A DNA stretch of 64,000 nt from Eumeta japonica. Its lineage: Eukaryota; Arthropoda; Insecta; Lepidoptera; Psychidae. Below are positions 48,501 through 60,537 of the stretch, piece by piece. A program made the translations under genes and the position numbers. The stretch lies in the NCBI GenBank assembly GCA_005406025.1, contig BGZK01000731.1:90001-154000 (forward strand), given 5' to 3'. Under the pieces are notes generated by a model. That model made no database searches. It was not told the origin of the DNA and saw only the letters and a list, made by a program, of their open reading frames with translations. Each line of letters begins with the position of its first letter. The first letter of the stretch is position 1.

Positions 48501-49257
48501 GCGTGCTAAGTAGAGCAGGGCACTTTTTAAGGTGTAACTAGAAAATAGATTCATAATGAACAGCTTTATTGAACACATTTCACTTTATATCGGCATCGAA
48601 GCCTCAAAAGTATTATCTCCGCCCCGAATTTCGTCTATTCGGTGATTTTCTTCAGCTCGTAGACGACGCGTTCGGCATACGAAATGCAGCACATGCCACA
48701 ATGAAATGCATCAGAAATATTTGTACCATATTCCGAGATATCACCCAATTTAAAATCAGCCTTGGAGTATGGTAAATAGGCGTGGTTTCTCTTGGAGTGA
48801 GTCGTCTCAGATGGATGTGATTCTCAATAATTTTCATAGAAGATTTTCAGTTTAATTTGCAAGCGTTAAGACATTATTCATATGTCACTATTTTTATTGG
48901 TGCTGACGTAAATCACCAGAGACCATAATAAACATACTTAATAGATTCTAAATAATAATGAAGATACTCTATATATTTTACATTGATTTATAATGATATA
49001 ATTATAATACAGCTTTCACTTCATTTTCTTCTTGACAAAACGGAAGAAGTATAATTTTTCTTCAATTCCGATTTTGTTCAAGATTTAATTTTTAAAACAA
49101 CACGATTGCTCGTGGATTTTATTTTACCGACTATTAACTAAACATTTTTTAAAAAGAGACAGGAACTAATGTGAGTTCAAAGTGTTTCGTTTTACGAAAG
49201 CACAATAATAAAATAAGTTAAAAAAAAATTAAAACCGCCTAAAAAATCTTATGACAA
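48501..49257. other. AT-rich stretch, nothing recognised
   Basis: No gene recognised. Frames near 48569 (+) and 48652 (-) overlap each other and have no domain. Confidence 0.5.
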
Positions 49258-49493
49258 GTTAAATAATTAATTGTTTTTGGAGTCGGCATCAACTAAAAAT
49301 ATAACAGACGCAGTTTTATATAAATTTTCATAGTTTGACATAATTTGACATCGACTCAATACTTTGTTGATACATTAATTGTTGAGATTGGTTATCGCCC
49401 GATAACTGTTGTGTTCTTCGCTTTCATTATTTTATATTTGCAATTTGACTTGCTTCAGTTTGCACCGACTCCAAAAATTACTAATTATTTAAT
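49258..49493. mobile_element. MITE with long GGAGTCGG terminal inverted repeats
   Basis: The left end reads GTTAAATAATTAATTG, then TTTTTGGAGTCGGCATCAAC. The right end, read on the other strand, gives ATTAAATAATTAGTAA, then TTTTTGGAGTCGGTGCAAAC. The inverted repeats extend over about 37 bases with few mismatches around a 160-base interior (TTTGACATAATTTGACATCG and similar). I recognise the interior as a widespread, well-conserved lepidopteran MITE, and the good preservation suggests a fairly recent insertion. It has no coding capacity. Confidence 0.75.
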
Positions 49494-49875
49494 TGTTTTT
49501 TGAAAAAATATTTTGTTTAACATTCTTTAATGATTAGGTAATTATATTTTAAAATGATCTAACTTTTACTTAATTTTTTATGGAGAAAGTGAAAATCCGA
49601 TTATAATCTCAAATTCTCCGGTGGCGTTGATAAATAATCATTCCAAAATTTTAGTTAGAGCGCAATCACCTGTGGAGTAACACCTGAGCCAACTCGTCGA
49701 TTAGATCCATCGGTTTCCAAAACTTATAAGTCTTCTGATACTTCCCATCTCACCGAAAAGTTGTAGAACTTAAGTAGCTGGTGATAATGTTACTTCTGTT
49801 CTGTGTTTTTGTCCTTTTTTCGCAAATCTAAAATTCAGCGAAAGTTTTCCTATTTTTTGAAATGAGTTAAAAGTA
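49494..49875. other. AT-rich spacer, nothing recognised
   Basis: No gene or repeat family seen. A slightly GC-richer patch at 49655-49720 is not coding. Confidence 0.5.
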
Positions 49876-49904
49876 AAAGCCAGGTGTAGCTTACACCTGG
49901 CTTT
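49876..49904. repeat. Perfect 13-bp hairpin
   Basis: AAAGCCAGGTGTA and its exact complement are separated by GCT. One of the palindrome series. Confidence 0.85.
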
Positions 49905-50257
49905 CATTAATGTGAAGACCTTAGAATAAATAGGATTTTCTGATTTGAAATTAAATTTACCATTGATTTGATTACGCTATGAACGACCAAAGCCAAAAAT
50001 GCGAAATTTTAATTAATGTTCTAATTATCATTATTTCCGGTAACTAATTAAACTATCGTTATTCTTTACAATAGTTATATAAAAAGTTATACAATTCGTA
50101 CACAGTAAACTAATTCACCATAATTACACTGTTATCATTACAGTCCCAATATGTGCCGCTTAGTTTCAAAGAACGATTCCACAATAACCTATAGGTTTAA
50201 AATAATATCTACGGGTACGAGATATACGGGTAGTATTGATTCAATCTACACATTCGT
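49905..50257. other. AT-rich spacer, nothing recognised
   Basis: Ordinary sequence between the hairpin and the next element. Confidence 0.5.
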
Positions 50258-50630
50258 AATGCTTAGTAATGCTTATCCTTAAGGAGTTCAGTTGCCTTCA
50301 TACTCTATGTCTCTATGAGTTCAGGTCGTCCATGACCATAATTCGGTACCCATCTCGTTATGGGACCGTCATAAGCTTAAAAATCGCTCGAGATTTTCCG
50401 TGTAATTTTAAGGACTTTCCTGGTGTATTTTCGAATTTCATTATTACGAAATTCATTACCAATAGGATTAAAACGGGACCACCTTGCGGCTATACTAAAC
50501 TCAAAAAAATCATGTAAATCGATTCATAAACAAAGAAGTTATGCGCAAACCTATATCAAGAATAAAATAGTATATATTAAACAGTCGAATCGAGAGCTTC
50601 CACGATTTTTTTTTGAAGTCGTTTTTTAAA
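50258..50630 (+). mobile_element. Dispersed lepidopteran element with a GAAGTCG end
   Basis: Reading on the + strand: AATGCTTAGTAATGCTTATC, CTTAAGGAGTTCAGTTGCCT, then GGGACCACCTTGCGGCTATA, AAAAAAATCATGTAAATCGA, AAGAAGTTATGCGCAAACCT, and the end TTTTTTTTTGAAGTCGTTTT. I recognise the whole order as a common lepidopteran interspersed repeat whose intact end is TTTTTTGAAGTCGGTT. The two overlapping open frames (82 and 68 codons) are by-products. No transposase is present. Confidence 0.55.
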
Positions 50631-51714
50631 AACAGTAATCTACAAATAGTGTTGTGCGTAGTGTTCGATCTATTGACACTGTTGTCTATTTTTATGTAAT
50701 AGATAATATAGAGTCAGTAAAACTTTTTGATTTTGCAATACAGCGATGTTTTAGTTCAGACAAAAATTGATCCAGATAATATCACATTTTTTGCTTTCCA
50801 GTTAAAAGAAAAATCTTGCTTATAATTTTTAATTCTTCTAATTTCTAGTATTAATGTTTGTATTTGATACTATTCTATAATTGTATTATAACAATTTCAA
50901 TGACTACTTATATGAAAGTATCAGAATGCACGGTTAAAATTTGATATCTCAATTATTACCACATTCAAAATTTTGTCCCTTTTCTAACGTAGCAAATCTC
51001 ATATCGTATTTCTAGGGTGCCAATTCTAAATATCAATTATTATCAGGGTTATACAGGCAAACTTTATAATCTTTGTAATAATATCATCATAAGCTAAATG
51101 TGATTTATTCTTCACCATCATTTCATTATATTATCGACATGCGATGGTTATAACCATCACTAATTTTCATCAAGATGACACTAATAATGTCATATCAGCA
51201 TGAAAGTTAGAGAGAAATATGTACCCAACATCAGGTTTCTTAAAATAACATAATTCTTACAACTGATACTTAGGCTTATATGAAAAGAAACCACTAAATC
51301 ATTGTCGGATATAATCCACTTTTTCCACTTCTTACATTATCTAGTTCCAGTTTTTATAAGTTCATATTCGTTCAGTAACATTTATAACCGGTTTACTTAA
51401 TCACATTATTTATTTACATTTTTAACATATTTAGTGTTGTTAATTTTGGTACTAAATTAATATATATCTTATAAATATTTTTTTTTCTAAAAAAAATCTG
51501 AAAATTTTATTTACGATTGTGCCATAATTATTTTCTTTAATAAACAATTCTTTCATGCACATTTTCTATGTAAAATAGTTTCGATGTTTAACATCTATAT
51601 ACCAGTTTAATATATTAACGGATTTGCTTTTTGTTTTAATTATTTCTACCTCACTAAATATTTGTTTTCACATTTTAAATACAATTCCTTTTCTCTCACA
51701 TTCAGTGACAAAAG
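50631..51714. other. AT-rich stretch, nothing recognised
   Basis: No gene or named repeat. Confidence 0.5.
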
Positions 51715-51965
51715 TCGAGTGCTGAGAATAGGTGCCGTGTCCGTCCGCAGGGTGTCGCGAATGGCAATTAGTCAGGGAGGCCGGAGATTATCTCGTTTCC
51801 TGGGCCGGCATAATTCGTTCGGGTCGCTTTGAACGACTTTGTGCCTCTTTCGGGATTCCGCTCCGATGTAATAGGTAATCGTGTCGCAAGGCTGTCGGCG
51901 CAGAGGAATGATCCGTACACTAGCCGACGAATCCGGCTTCGGCTGGGGACATGCGGATTTCTAAG
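51715..51965. promoter_or_regulatory. GC-rich island, candidate conserved non-coding element
   Basis: A sharply bounded GC-rich block with ATGGCAATTAGTCAGGGAGG, GGCCGGCATAATTCGTTCGG and CCGATGTAATAGGTAATCGT, that is, TAAT/ATTA cores in GC-rich surroundings. There is no protein-like frame and no transposon signature. Among the islands here it is one of the best candidates for an enhancer. Confidence 0.35.
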
Positions 51966-53300
51966 CGTAAATGTAACTGTATGTATATTTTAAGAGTCCC
52001 AAACGACGATAAAGAGTGATGGAAATAACATTTAGCGAAAATGAACAAAAGATATTGAATTCAGTATCTGTACACTCAAACATGATACATACTTATATGA
52101 TAATGCGCCGAGTGAGGACCAAACCCAAGACCCATTTTTTTCAGATGTACTTCATCAATTGCTTATTTTATTCGATTACGGTTACCAGAATTAAAATCGG
52201 ATTAATCCATCTCTTCCTTTTCACAAGAAATTACAAAAAGATTGTTTGGAACTTTTTTTATTATACGAAATTCTGATAACCGTGACCAAACTGTGGTAAA
52301 ACAACCATATTATTTGTTAAACGTGCTCAACGTCAGCATCGATTGTTTAAACAATCCAGATTATGAATATTATTTGTTTATGTCTGATATGAAATGTTTA
52401 CATTTTTGTATTTATAAATGGTTTACGGTTTTGTTTACAAACATGTAATAAGTGCAAACAATTAAAAATGTTAAATTGATTTAGTAGTGCATTTCTGTAT
52501 TACAGACTGTACGCCATTTATTTTTCAAAGTATTTACTCTTTATCCTAGCTTATTATTCCAATCCCTATAAAGTTATATTTAACAATATAAATTATGTAT
52601 ATAACTTTTTTATAATTATGTAGGCTAATGCACAAAAATTTGCTATATCATTATTTTCACTACAAAATAAATTAAATAATAATGTACTTTGATAAAAAAT
52701 TCACGAGACTTTGCTTAATATCTATAAGGCTTTTATTGTTTATTATATTTAAGCTAATTATATTGTCTGACAAAAGATATGATGAATTTTATACGAAAAC
52801 CAGACATAAGACATTATCTAAAATGAAAAATTTGTTTGTCGTAACGGTGTTTACTATATTGATTTATGAGGCATTATAATTCACATCTTAAGTCTTAAAA
52901 TGCGTATCTGGTGGAAAAAAAAAGTAACTAAAGAAAATTTAGATACTTTACTCCATTAGTCCAAAAAATATAGTTACTGTTAGGTTTAGCATTCGTAGTT
53001 TGTTTTATTGGATCATTCCACTACGATTTTAATTATTTTTTATTTAAATAAAATAATTGCTATAAAGTAGAGATTACAATAACTTTAAATTATGCGTATT
53101 TTAAACACTAAAACCCAAATCTGGTTAGTAATTCTGAAATAATTCATATAAATGAATAAACAATTAAACACATATTATAAAAACGAGAGGTGTAGTGGGA
53201 CACCGATAGAAATGAAGTTCCTTTCGCTACATATCATAGACATAATGAAAGAATGATGATAAAATTGTATTCAATTTTTTTAAATATTATTATAATAATA
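51966..53300. other. AT-rich stretch, nothing recognised
   Basis: Short Phe, Tyr, Ile and Lys-rich frames (for example 52016-52276 and 52242-52448, +) reflect composition. No gene is supported. Confidence 0.5.
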
Positions 53301-53301
53301 T

Positions 53302-54475
53302 AAACAAATTATAAACTTAATCAGTACATTTAACACATACGAATATACTGCTACCTTATGTATACAGGTGGGTTTTATCACGCATCTTTTCGCAAATATT
53401 CATATTCTCCTTTTTTTAAGAACAATTTTGTTGAAGTGATTTTAAAGAAATATAGCATTGAAAGTATGTTTATAAATGATATATAATAATATAGACCCAA
53501 CCCCAATAAATACGCGGTCAGACTACGGCTACAGGCGCGATCGTGTGGTCGGCCGTGCAGCGTGCTGCGACGCAATATCTACTTGTTAGCTATTCTAAGG
53601 TAGTCAATAAAACATTTCTACATAGATCTTCTGAGCTATTTATCTCAGAAACGGTTATTTCAATAACTATAGTTTCTTCGACAAAATTGTTTTATAAAGG
53701 AAAAGATTATGAATATTTTCAAAAAGATGTATAATAAAAAATTCATTCTATATATTGTAGGAATACAATGTTCAGATCTACACTCGCAAGCTAAAAATAA
53801 AAATTTAAAACAATTTTGCTATATAAAATTTCTAAGATTAGTTTTCAATAAGCTTATTAACCCCTTTCTGTCTCCGCGTTCCCCTCTGTTGACGCTTCTT
53901 ATGCGTATTTACATTTTTAAATCCATTTATTTTTTGAGTTCAATTTTAGAAAAGCAATAAATATTGTTTGTTTAAGACAGAGGTGATATGCTTAGGACTT
54001 ATTTGTCTTAAATAATTTATTCATTTATATTTCAAAAATATTCCTTACGGTCAGTCGGCAAGAGGAGATGTATTTGTGCAATCAGTGCGTTCAGAAGTCA
54101 AGTGCAATCAACAATAAATGTTCAAATAGTTTTGTGGCGATTTATTTTTACTCTTTTTTTCTGAATATCGTCTTCTGCTTTTCTACATTTTTTGTTTTAT
54201 CTGATTTCAATTTTCGAATCCACGATAGGGTCATTACGTAACAATACCTGCAATGCTTATACATATACGTATACAGCTGCCGCACACGCCACACATCTAT
54301 GTGTAGTAATATATCTATATATGAACATTCACTTGTAAATAAGCTATAGGAGAGTAAATGAATCTAGAGGAGCAGTCGTTTCTCGGCGTCAACTACAATG
54401 TTTACCTTCTCTATTTCTTTTGTCTCTCTGTCCCTAATGTCGGTCGGACACATTTTTACATGTAGCTCCCATCCG
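53302..54475 (+). repeat. Dispersed repeat, interrupted copy (pair with 58749-59058)
   Basis: The flanks 53302-53340 and 54241-54475 match 58749-58787 and 58821-59058 in the same order and orientation. Shared words include TAAACTTAATCAGTACAT versus TAGACTTAATCAATACAT, and TCTAGAGGAGCAG followed by TTTCTCGGCGTCAA and CATGTAGCTCCCATCCG. The second copy has only about 33 bases between the two parts, whereas this copy has about 900, so DNA was inserted here. The inserted segment includes the inverted-repeat element at 53372-53740. The family is not named. Confidence 0.7.
53372..53740. mobile_element. MITE-like element with about 65-bp inverted repeats
   Basis: The left arm (53372-53438) contains CGCATCTTTTCGCAAATATT, then CATATTCTCC and AACAATTTTGTTGAAG. 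The right arm (53674-53740), read on the other strand, gives ATACATCTTTTTGAAAATAT, then TCATAATCTTTTCC and AACAATTTTGTCGAAG. The mirrored arms produce matching frames on opposite strands (GEYEYLRKD and GKDYEYFQKD). The centre is partly GC-rich (GGCGCGATCGTGTGGTCGGC). No transposase; non-autonomous and nested in the dispersed repeat. Confidence 0.65.
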
Positions 54476-54503
54476 CCAAGCGTGATAAGGAACTTAGATC
54501 CGA

Positions 54504-54537
54504 AAGTAACTTGTGTATCTATAAACACAAGTTACTT
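54504..54537. repeat. Perfect 13-bp hairpin
   Basis: AAGTAACTTGTGT (54504-54516) and its exact complement (54525-54537) flank the eight-base loop ATCTATAA. Lies just after the end of the dispersed repeat copy. Confidence 0.85.
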
Positions 54538-56478
54538 CCTTCATAATAATCCTTACACCGTCACAAAATAAATGTTGAAGAACATACATGCTGTTTTGTT
54601 GCTTCTTTTTGATAGAGGCATGCTACGATTTAGTTGCAAGACGGAAAAGACTCGACCAGTGAGGTGTCACACTTTTATCGAATAGAGATGTGAAGTAGCA
54701 ATTTTTGCAGTTGCGTTTTGTTCAATGAATGCAAGTTCCGGTAGCGAATTATCCTTCCGATGGATTAGAAACAACTTCAAAAAAAGACTATTCCAAAAGT
54801 GGACCTGCAACTTGGTAGAATGCGACCGTAACCGTTTTTTTTGGTCATCCATAGTAATCTGTAGAAGGCTCAAACGCGCTTTTTGCCTGCGGGGAACAAA
54901 TCGCGCAAACCATCAGTGGAAATCTCTGTTATGCTGTGGATAAACTATTGCAATGTTAAGACGAATCAATTAAGACTTATATGCTATCGATCACTAAACT
55001 GAAACAGTGCAATCCTCTTTGTTTTTTTATAAGAAATTATCTCTAGCTAATTCGTTGTATTTAGAAGATCTGGGCTATAAATTTATGCACTGATAGGGTC
55101 ACTAAAGTTATGAATCTGTCTAATATTTATGTACACGTAGGTCATAATGGTAATAGGATTTAATAATAAAGGTTAATTACTCAAAAAATTAACATATTGA
55201 AATTCTTAATATAAGGTTATATAATTTGATTGTTTAAAGTATATGGCAACTGTGGCTAAACTAGGTGAATACCTGTGTTTCAGCATTTAGCGTTTCTCCG
55301 TTAAGTATATTATTATAATGACTCTTTCGTTGCAATACAAAACAATAATTACTTAATAGTAAATATAAAATATTATTAACTACATGGCAGTCAAATATAA
55401 AAAGGCAAACACTAGTATTAGGATTATAAGTCAAAGGACAAACTAAAATTAATTTGTTATTTTCACCTACCTCCACAGATATCATAGCGGTGATACCGAA
55501 ACAGAACGAATCATTAGAAGCGTTAAATGGAGATTGACTTCATGTTCAAATAAATCCCTTCCACGGATATCGTGGCTATTAAGTAGATTTAATGGCCACC
55601 ACGCTGAGTGGCTCAAATCACGTACTAGCGATCATGAGGGGGTCATTCATACATGATTTTATTTTGGCTTATGATCTAACTCAGTAAAAATCATCACCCA
55701 TGTGAATGCCGGATGAGACAGATCTTATTCTATAATAGATGGATTTAATTCTGATCTGGAATACAGAAAATTTTAAGATATTCTTTGATGCCTTAATAAG
55801 GTAATCAGACCACTATCTGAACAAAAATAGTAAATATTTTTGATAGGGCCTGACACAAACTGCTTCCTAAAGCTTTCTTTCTACGTACTTTCCGATAAAT
55901 GATGTAGACGGACTGGCAGCATCATGTTCAGAAGTAACGCTCGGTTCCTGAGACCTTGAATGCCGATGTCTCTCAAGTCGTACTCTTCTTTTTTGTTCAT
56001 TCTGCGCATTAACGATATACCTAAAATCGATAATATTTATTGCTCTTCTATTCTAATTACGTTAATATCTATAGTCATCGTGTGGATGAGTGTTGAAATT
56101 ATGTCGTATCCAAAACCGAATCATCCTAAAAACAAGTATCTAAGGTAAACTAAACCTTGTCCAGTTAAATACTAGTTAGACACAGTTTTTTGCGTGTTCA
56201 TCGTTAAAAAATCTCTTTTGTTCCTTCTCCTCTCCTGAGAAACAATCCTTTTAATACCACACCGGGTATGTCGATGTTGATGTCGACATATTAAAAAGCG
56301 CCCAATTTTACAATCAGCTTGAGAGAAAAATTAAAATGAATTCTAAAAGATTAGGCTACTCAAAAGAGCACCACACTATTTTGATACCATAATCTTCGAA
56401 TACTATCGCCTTTTACCTTGTAAGAGACAGATATGATCATATTTTGAGTACTATTGTTCCTTTTGAGCTACATCACAA
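54538..56478. other. Mixed stretch, nothing firm
   Basis: No gene is supported. Frames at 54667-54943 overlap on opposite strands and match nothing I know. At 55590-55605 GGCCACCACGCTGAGTGG recalls the SINE/LINE motif seen at 43.2 and 61.7 kb, but the match is too short. At 56268-56290 TATGTCGATGTTGATGTCGACATA is self-complementary at its ends. Confidence 0.4.
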
Positions 56479-56938
56479 TTGACTCTTGACTCTGGATTGC
56501 GTTTAATGTCGAGCGTCTTGAATCATCGGCGAATCTGTAATAACCGCTATATTAATCCGTTAGGTTTGCACCTTCATACATACCTTGTAGCATATACTAT
56601 GGGGGAGTGTTCTAAAAAGTTATTCATCCTTGTATCTGCCGTTGGTTTTCGCCATCATTACAGTCGTCGGAAAGCATCATCGCCATCTTATTGACTGGCA
56701 TTCTATCACCGTACACTTTATGCGCAAGTTTTTGCTACACACGACAAAACTTTTAAATGGTCTGCCATCTGTGATGTTTGAAATCAAATATGACAAGGGA
56801 GTCTTAAGGAAAATAACCTATTCCTTTCTTAAAAGCCGGCAACCCACAAGTGACTCTCGGGTTTGCCGTGTCTATGAGCGACGGTCATTAGCTAGTCTCC
56901 AGCGGCTCGTTTGCTTGTTTACTCCTTTAAAGTGCTAA
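56479..56938 (+). pseudogene. Jockey/CR1-like LINE ORF2 C-terminus and 3' tail (copy 2)
   Basis: This is the end of a non-LTR retrotransposon reverse-transcriptase protein, split by a frameshift near 56690. The first frame has LRLMSSVLNHRR and then TMGECSKKLFILVSAVGFRH, fitting the (N)GECSEELF.L.P...FRHR segment of these ORF2 proteins. The second frame has FMRKFLLHTTKLLNGLPSVM, FEIKYDKGVLRK and YSFLKSRQPTSDSRVCRVYE, fitting RNFLPRTTKLWN.LPS.VFP..YD...FK. The 3' tail (GCCGGCAACCCACAAGTGAC, CGTTTGCTTGTTTACTCC) matches the copy at 36.3-36.7 kb. The 5' part is missing, as in typical 5'-truncated LINE insertions. The clade is not fixed. Confidence 0.78.
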
Positions 56939-57999
56939 ATAGAAAAAACTTTTATTTGTTATTCTCTAAGTTTAGGTTCTTAATGCATGATTAAAAATAA
57001 TTTACTAAAAATTAAATAGAAATCCAAGGACATTTAGACGCAAAGCAACAGGGCACTATACACTTTTGTCATAAGATTCACCTTTGCTTCTTAAACGATT
57101 ATCTATCAAAAAGTATAATATATAATTGTATATAGTTCACTTGAAATACAAAAAAATTATTGAATTGCAAATGATATGAACTTTTGTATGATTTTTCTCG
57201 ATGACAACTATTCCTACACTGGTAATTACTGTCTATTGCATGCGCACCACGTTTTATAACTATTGAAAATTCACAATCATTGATTTTCAGAATTTTCTGT
57301 ATGGTGAGGTTAGAATCTGCATATTGTGTATGTAGGAAAAATAATGCTCTTCCTTTTAGTCCATTTTGAAAATGGCCAAAAATTCAGATTAGCAATTTCA
57401 ATTACTCCAGATACCGAATTAAGATCCGTAAACCAGTTCGTACCGTACGATTCGAACTAAAAACTATTTATTTAATGCGGGACAGACAGATGGATGAATT
57501 AATAGCGTGAGCGTAGAAATACGATTACGTATCGAGCTCTTATAAACAAACAGAAAAGGAATCGGGTTAATATTCTATTATCACCTATTTCTCAGCAATG
57601 TTTAAAGTAACTTTAAAAATATAGCAACTAGATCATAATAGAATATAGCTACCTTACTCATCGGAAAGTTAATTTGAAACCAATTACAAAACATGTTCGA
57701 ATAAGCAGACAAATGAGAAAATGCATTAATAAAACCGTGATGATAGCCCTAGACAACTGATTTTCTTCCATTTATTGCAAATATATACTTAAGATAAATA
57801 AATACCGATCGTAATCTTGTGCTCTAAAACTTTGTAATAAATTCGCTCTATCTGTAAAATGTCATGTTAATCCGTTACGTGGGTTTCAAGTTATAAGCCG
57901 ACAGGTAGATGTTCCATTACGTAGTATACAGAGATGGAAGGCATACGTAATCTTTGGTTGCATTTGAAATCACCTTTTGCAGGACCTAATCAAAGGCGA
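56939..57999. other. AT-rich stretch, nothing recognised
   Basis: No gene. GC-richer words at 57470-57540 (GACAGACAGATGGATGAATT) faintly recall the GGACGGACAGAC part of the elements at 19.8 and 45.2 kb but cannot be aligned further. Confidence 0.45.
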
Positions 58000-58160
58000 A
58001 CAAACTCGTGACGCGAATTTCGAATTTCCAGTAAGATCAACCGGCTCACTCGGTTAAGGCGGGGTAGTTAGTCACCCGAGAATCTAGAATTCAGGCCTCG
58101 AAACTCGACGCGCCCTAAGGGGCCGAGTTCGATTACGATTTCACTTCGTCCCCGCTAGAC
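58000..58160. promoter_or_regulatory. GC-rich island, candidate conserved non-coding element
   Basis: A short GC-rich block with GGCTCACTCGGTTAAGGCGG and GACGCGCCCTAAGGGGCCGA. It was checked as a tRNA candidate and does not fold as one. There is no coding frame. Confidence 0.25.
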
Positions 58161-58748
58161 CGATTTAATCAAAACATTTAACCGACCGAAGTGTACGCGT
58201 GACGTTTTTGGGGTTTCATACATCCCATGAAAAAAAACGGAACCTGTATAAGATCGCTCTTGCGTCGGATAGATATGAAAATAAGTCTTTCTGTCACAGC
58301 CTATTTTATCCTCTAGAGTTAGGTAATCTAACCAAGAACATATGGGATCAATATACGAATTCTGATTTCGGAAGTTAATTCTGGAGGGATGACACACATT
58401 GAATGAAATATCTTCTTTTTCTAAATTAAAAAAAAAAACTGTCTATTATAATTCATAGTTTTAATAGGTATTGAAAAATAAATTAAATTTGAGTATTCAC
58501 CTTTATAATAGAAAATATTGAGCGTAAAATTTAATTAATCTTTAGAATATAGGACTTTATACATTGTTTATGCGAAAACTTGAATAAAAATTTAAAATGC
58601 AACAGAAAACTGTATTGTTAATTTTTAAGAAAAAGAAAATTATTAAATATCTAAAACGAGTATGAATGGTCATAAAGTTGTATACAATAATTCTTTTAAA
58701 AATTACGAATACAACGATTTCGTTATTGTTTATTATTTCAAAAATGTA
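58161..58748. other. AT-rich stretch, nothing recognised
   Basis: The minus-strand frame at 58155-58397 (80 codons) has no domain. The remainder is AT-rich. Confidence 0.5.
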
Positions 58749-59058
58749 AACAACTTGTAGACTTAATCAATACATTCAACACTTACTGCTGACACGTACA
58801 CCGCACGTCTGTAGTGCAGGAACATACCTGCCTATATTGTGTACGCACATACGTTTACAGCTGACGCAGCAACAGCTTTCTATACAGCAGTAATATACCT
58901 ATAGACAGACGTATGCTTGTAAACAAGCTATAAGACAGGAAACGAGTCTAGAGGAGCAGTTGTTTCTCGGCGTCAAGTGCCCGTTAACCCTCTCTCTTTT
59001 TCGTCTCTCTGTCTCAAAAATGTCGATCGGACACTTTTTCCCATGTAGCTCCCATCCG
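58749..59058 (+). repeat. Dispersed repeat, uninterrupted copy (pair with 53302-54475)
   Basis: This is the contiguous version of the repeat whose other copy is split by an insertion. It includes GCTATAAGACAGGAAACGAG, TCTAGAGGAGCAGTTGTTTC and CATGTAGCTCCCATCCGAC. The 3' parts of the two copies are nearly equal in length (about 235 and 238 bases). It encodes no protein. Confidence 0.7.
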
Positions 59059-60289
59059 ACATACGCGCGTAAAGGAACAGTTATTACTAATAAAAAAAAT
59101 GTTTTTCTTTTATCATTCGCTTTTAATTTGTATATTCAAATAAATACGACAATGTAGAATTCAAAGGTAGACAACGTATCAAAAATTTTATTGTATAAAG
59201 CGAGTATGTCGCTTCTTTGAATTACTGAAAACGAATTTGAATTACTAAAAACATAGTAAGTAATACGATAAATATAGTACGCAAACTTCTCCTCGCGAGT
59301 TCAACTCACATTCCAACCATTCTTTCGTCTAATTTTCAACACCTCCACGTGTAGATTTTCCAGATAACAGACACGTAAGGCTTGAAAGCATATTTATGAT
59401 TTTCATGGTTTTAATGGCTCGGTGGCGACAGCTGGCGACCGCAAATTGGAATCCTTAGTTAGAATAACGCGATTCTGAGCTAAATACAACCGCCACTTTA
59501 AAAGGATTTCGTAATAGCTATAGAGATATTTTAGACGTATGTGATATACCGAAATCTTCGTATAATATTTTTTTTTATTTTTCAATGACGTTAATTGTTA
59601 TCTAAAGTACGTTAACAAAAGTAATTCAATATTATTTGAAATATAATCTTGTAGTATAAAACTATATTATAACTCATTTGTTGATACATCTAATTATTAA
59701 AATGTCGTCAAATAGAAAATGTTTAATTTTATACCATAGATAAAAAATGAATTTATAGTAAACTTCATAATACAATGACAATAAAATGAAAAGAAATAAA
59801 ATCGTTATTGGTTTAACGATAATTTGATCAATATTTCAGATTCAGTATTTAGTTGTTACCTTAAAACAGTAACCATTACTTCATTAATACCTTAAAATCT
59901 ATTGGAATTCTGTCTTAATGCATAGTAATTAGACAACTAAACAATAGGTATTTAAACTGTATCTAAACTTTTAACTTTTATAAATACTCTTAACTTTTAC
60001 TAATTAATTGATTTCTCTTCGACTTTACAATGACGAATTTTTTGTGAAATCTTACGAAATTTTTTTGAAGAATCACATTTACTTTAGATACTGCATTAAT
60101 TATATTTTTGGGTCGTACTTTTTTAATGTGATGGAAACATTTCTCATGTGTTTAAAATAACGTGTAAGGTTTCGCACGAAAAAAGCAATGTCCAGTTAAA
60201 TAAGTAAACGGGTCATACGTCGAGATGAGCTAATTAGATCACGAATTGCAGTTCCAAACTTGGAGCTGGTGGCTGCTCTAAAATTTTCT
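59059..60289. other. AT-rich stretch, nothing recognised
   Basis: No gene or repeat family is recognised. A GC-richer patch at 59415-59460 is not coding. Confidence 0.5.
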
Positions 60290-60500
60290 TATTCCACGCC
60301 GTCCCTTATTGCAGGAGGGGGCTATTAATCCGGTCAAAATGACTGCAGAGTCATTGTCTTTCGGCCGTCAGGGCTCCTCGTTACGAACTATTCGGGCCGG
60401 AAACGACGGAGGAATGTCGTTTGAAATATCATCGGGACCCCGATCTTGAAGGAGCCCGCCGCTCGCCATAGACAAAATGTCTAATGGGTAGGATTTCGAT
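60290..60500. promoter_or_regulatory. GC-rich island, candidate conserved non-coding element
   Basis: A bounded GC-rich block with GGAGGGGGCTATTAATCCGG, TCTTTCGGCCGTCAGGGCTC and GAAGGAGCCCGCCGCTCGCC. It contains the bicoid/otx-type TAATCC word. No protein-like frame and no transposon signature. Confidence 0.33.
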
Positions 60501-60537
60501 TTTCATACGGAATAGGTTACAGCAGTAAGTCGTTTCA

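Noticed and set aside
50269..50629. Two overlapping + strand frames as a gene
   Set aside because: They are part of a recognised lepidopteran interspersed repeat ending in GAAGTCG.
58000..58160. A tRNA or small structured RNA
   Set aside because: GC-rich words looked promising, but no cloverleaf or long stem forms.
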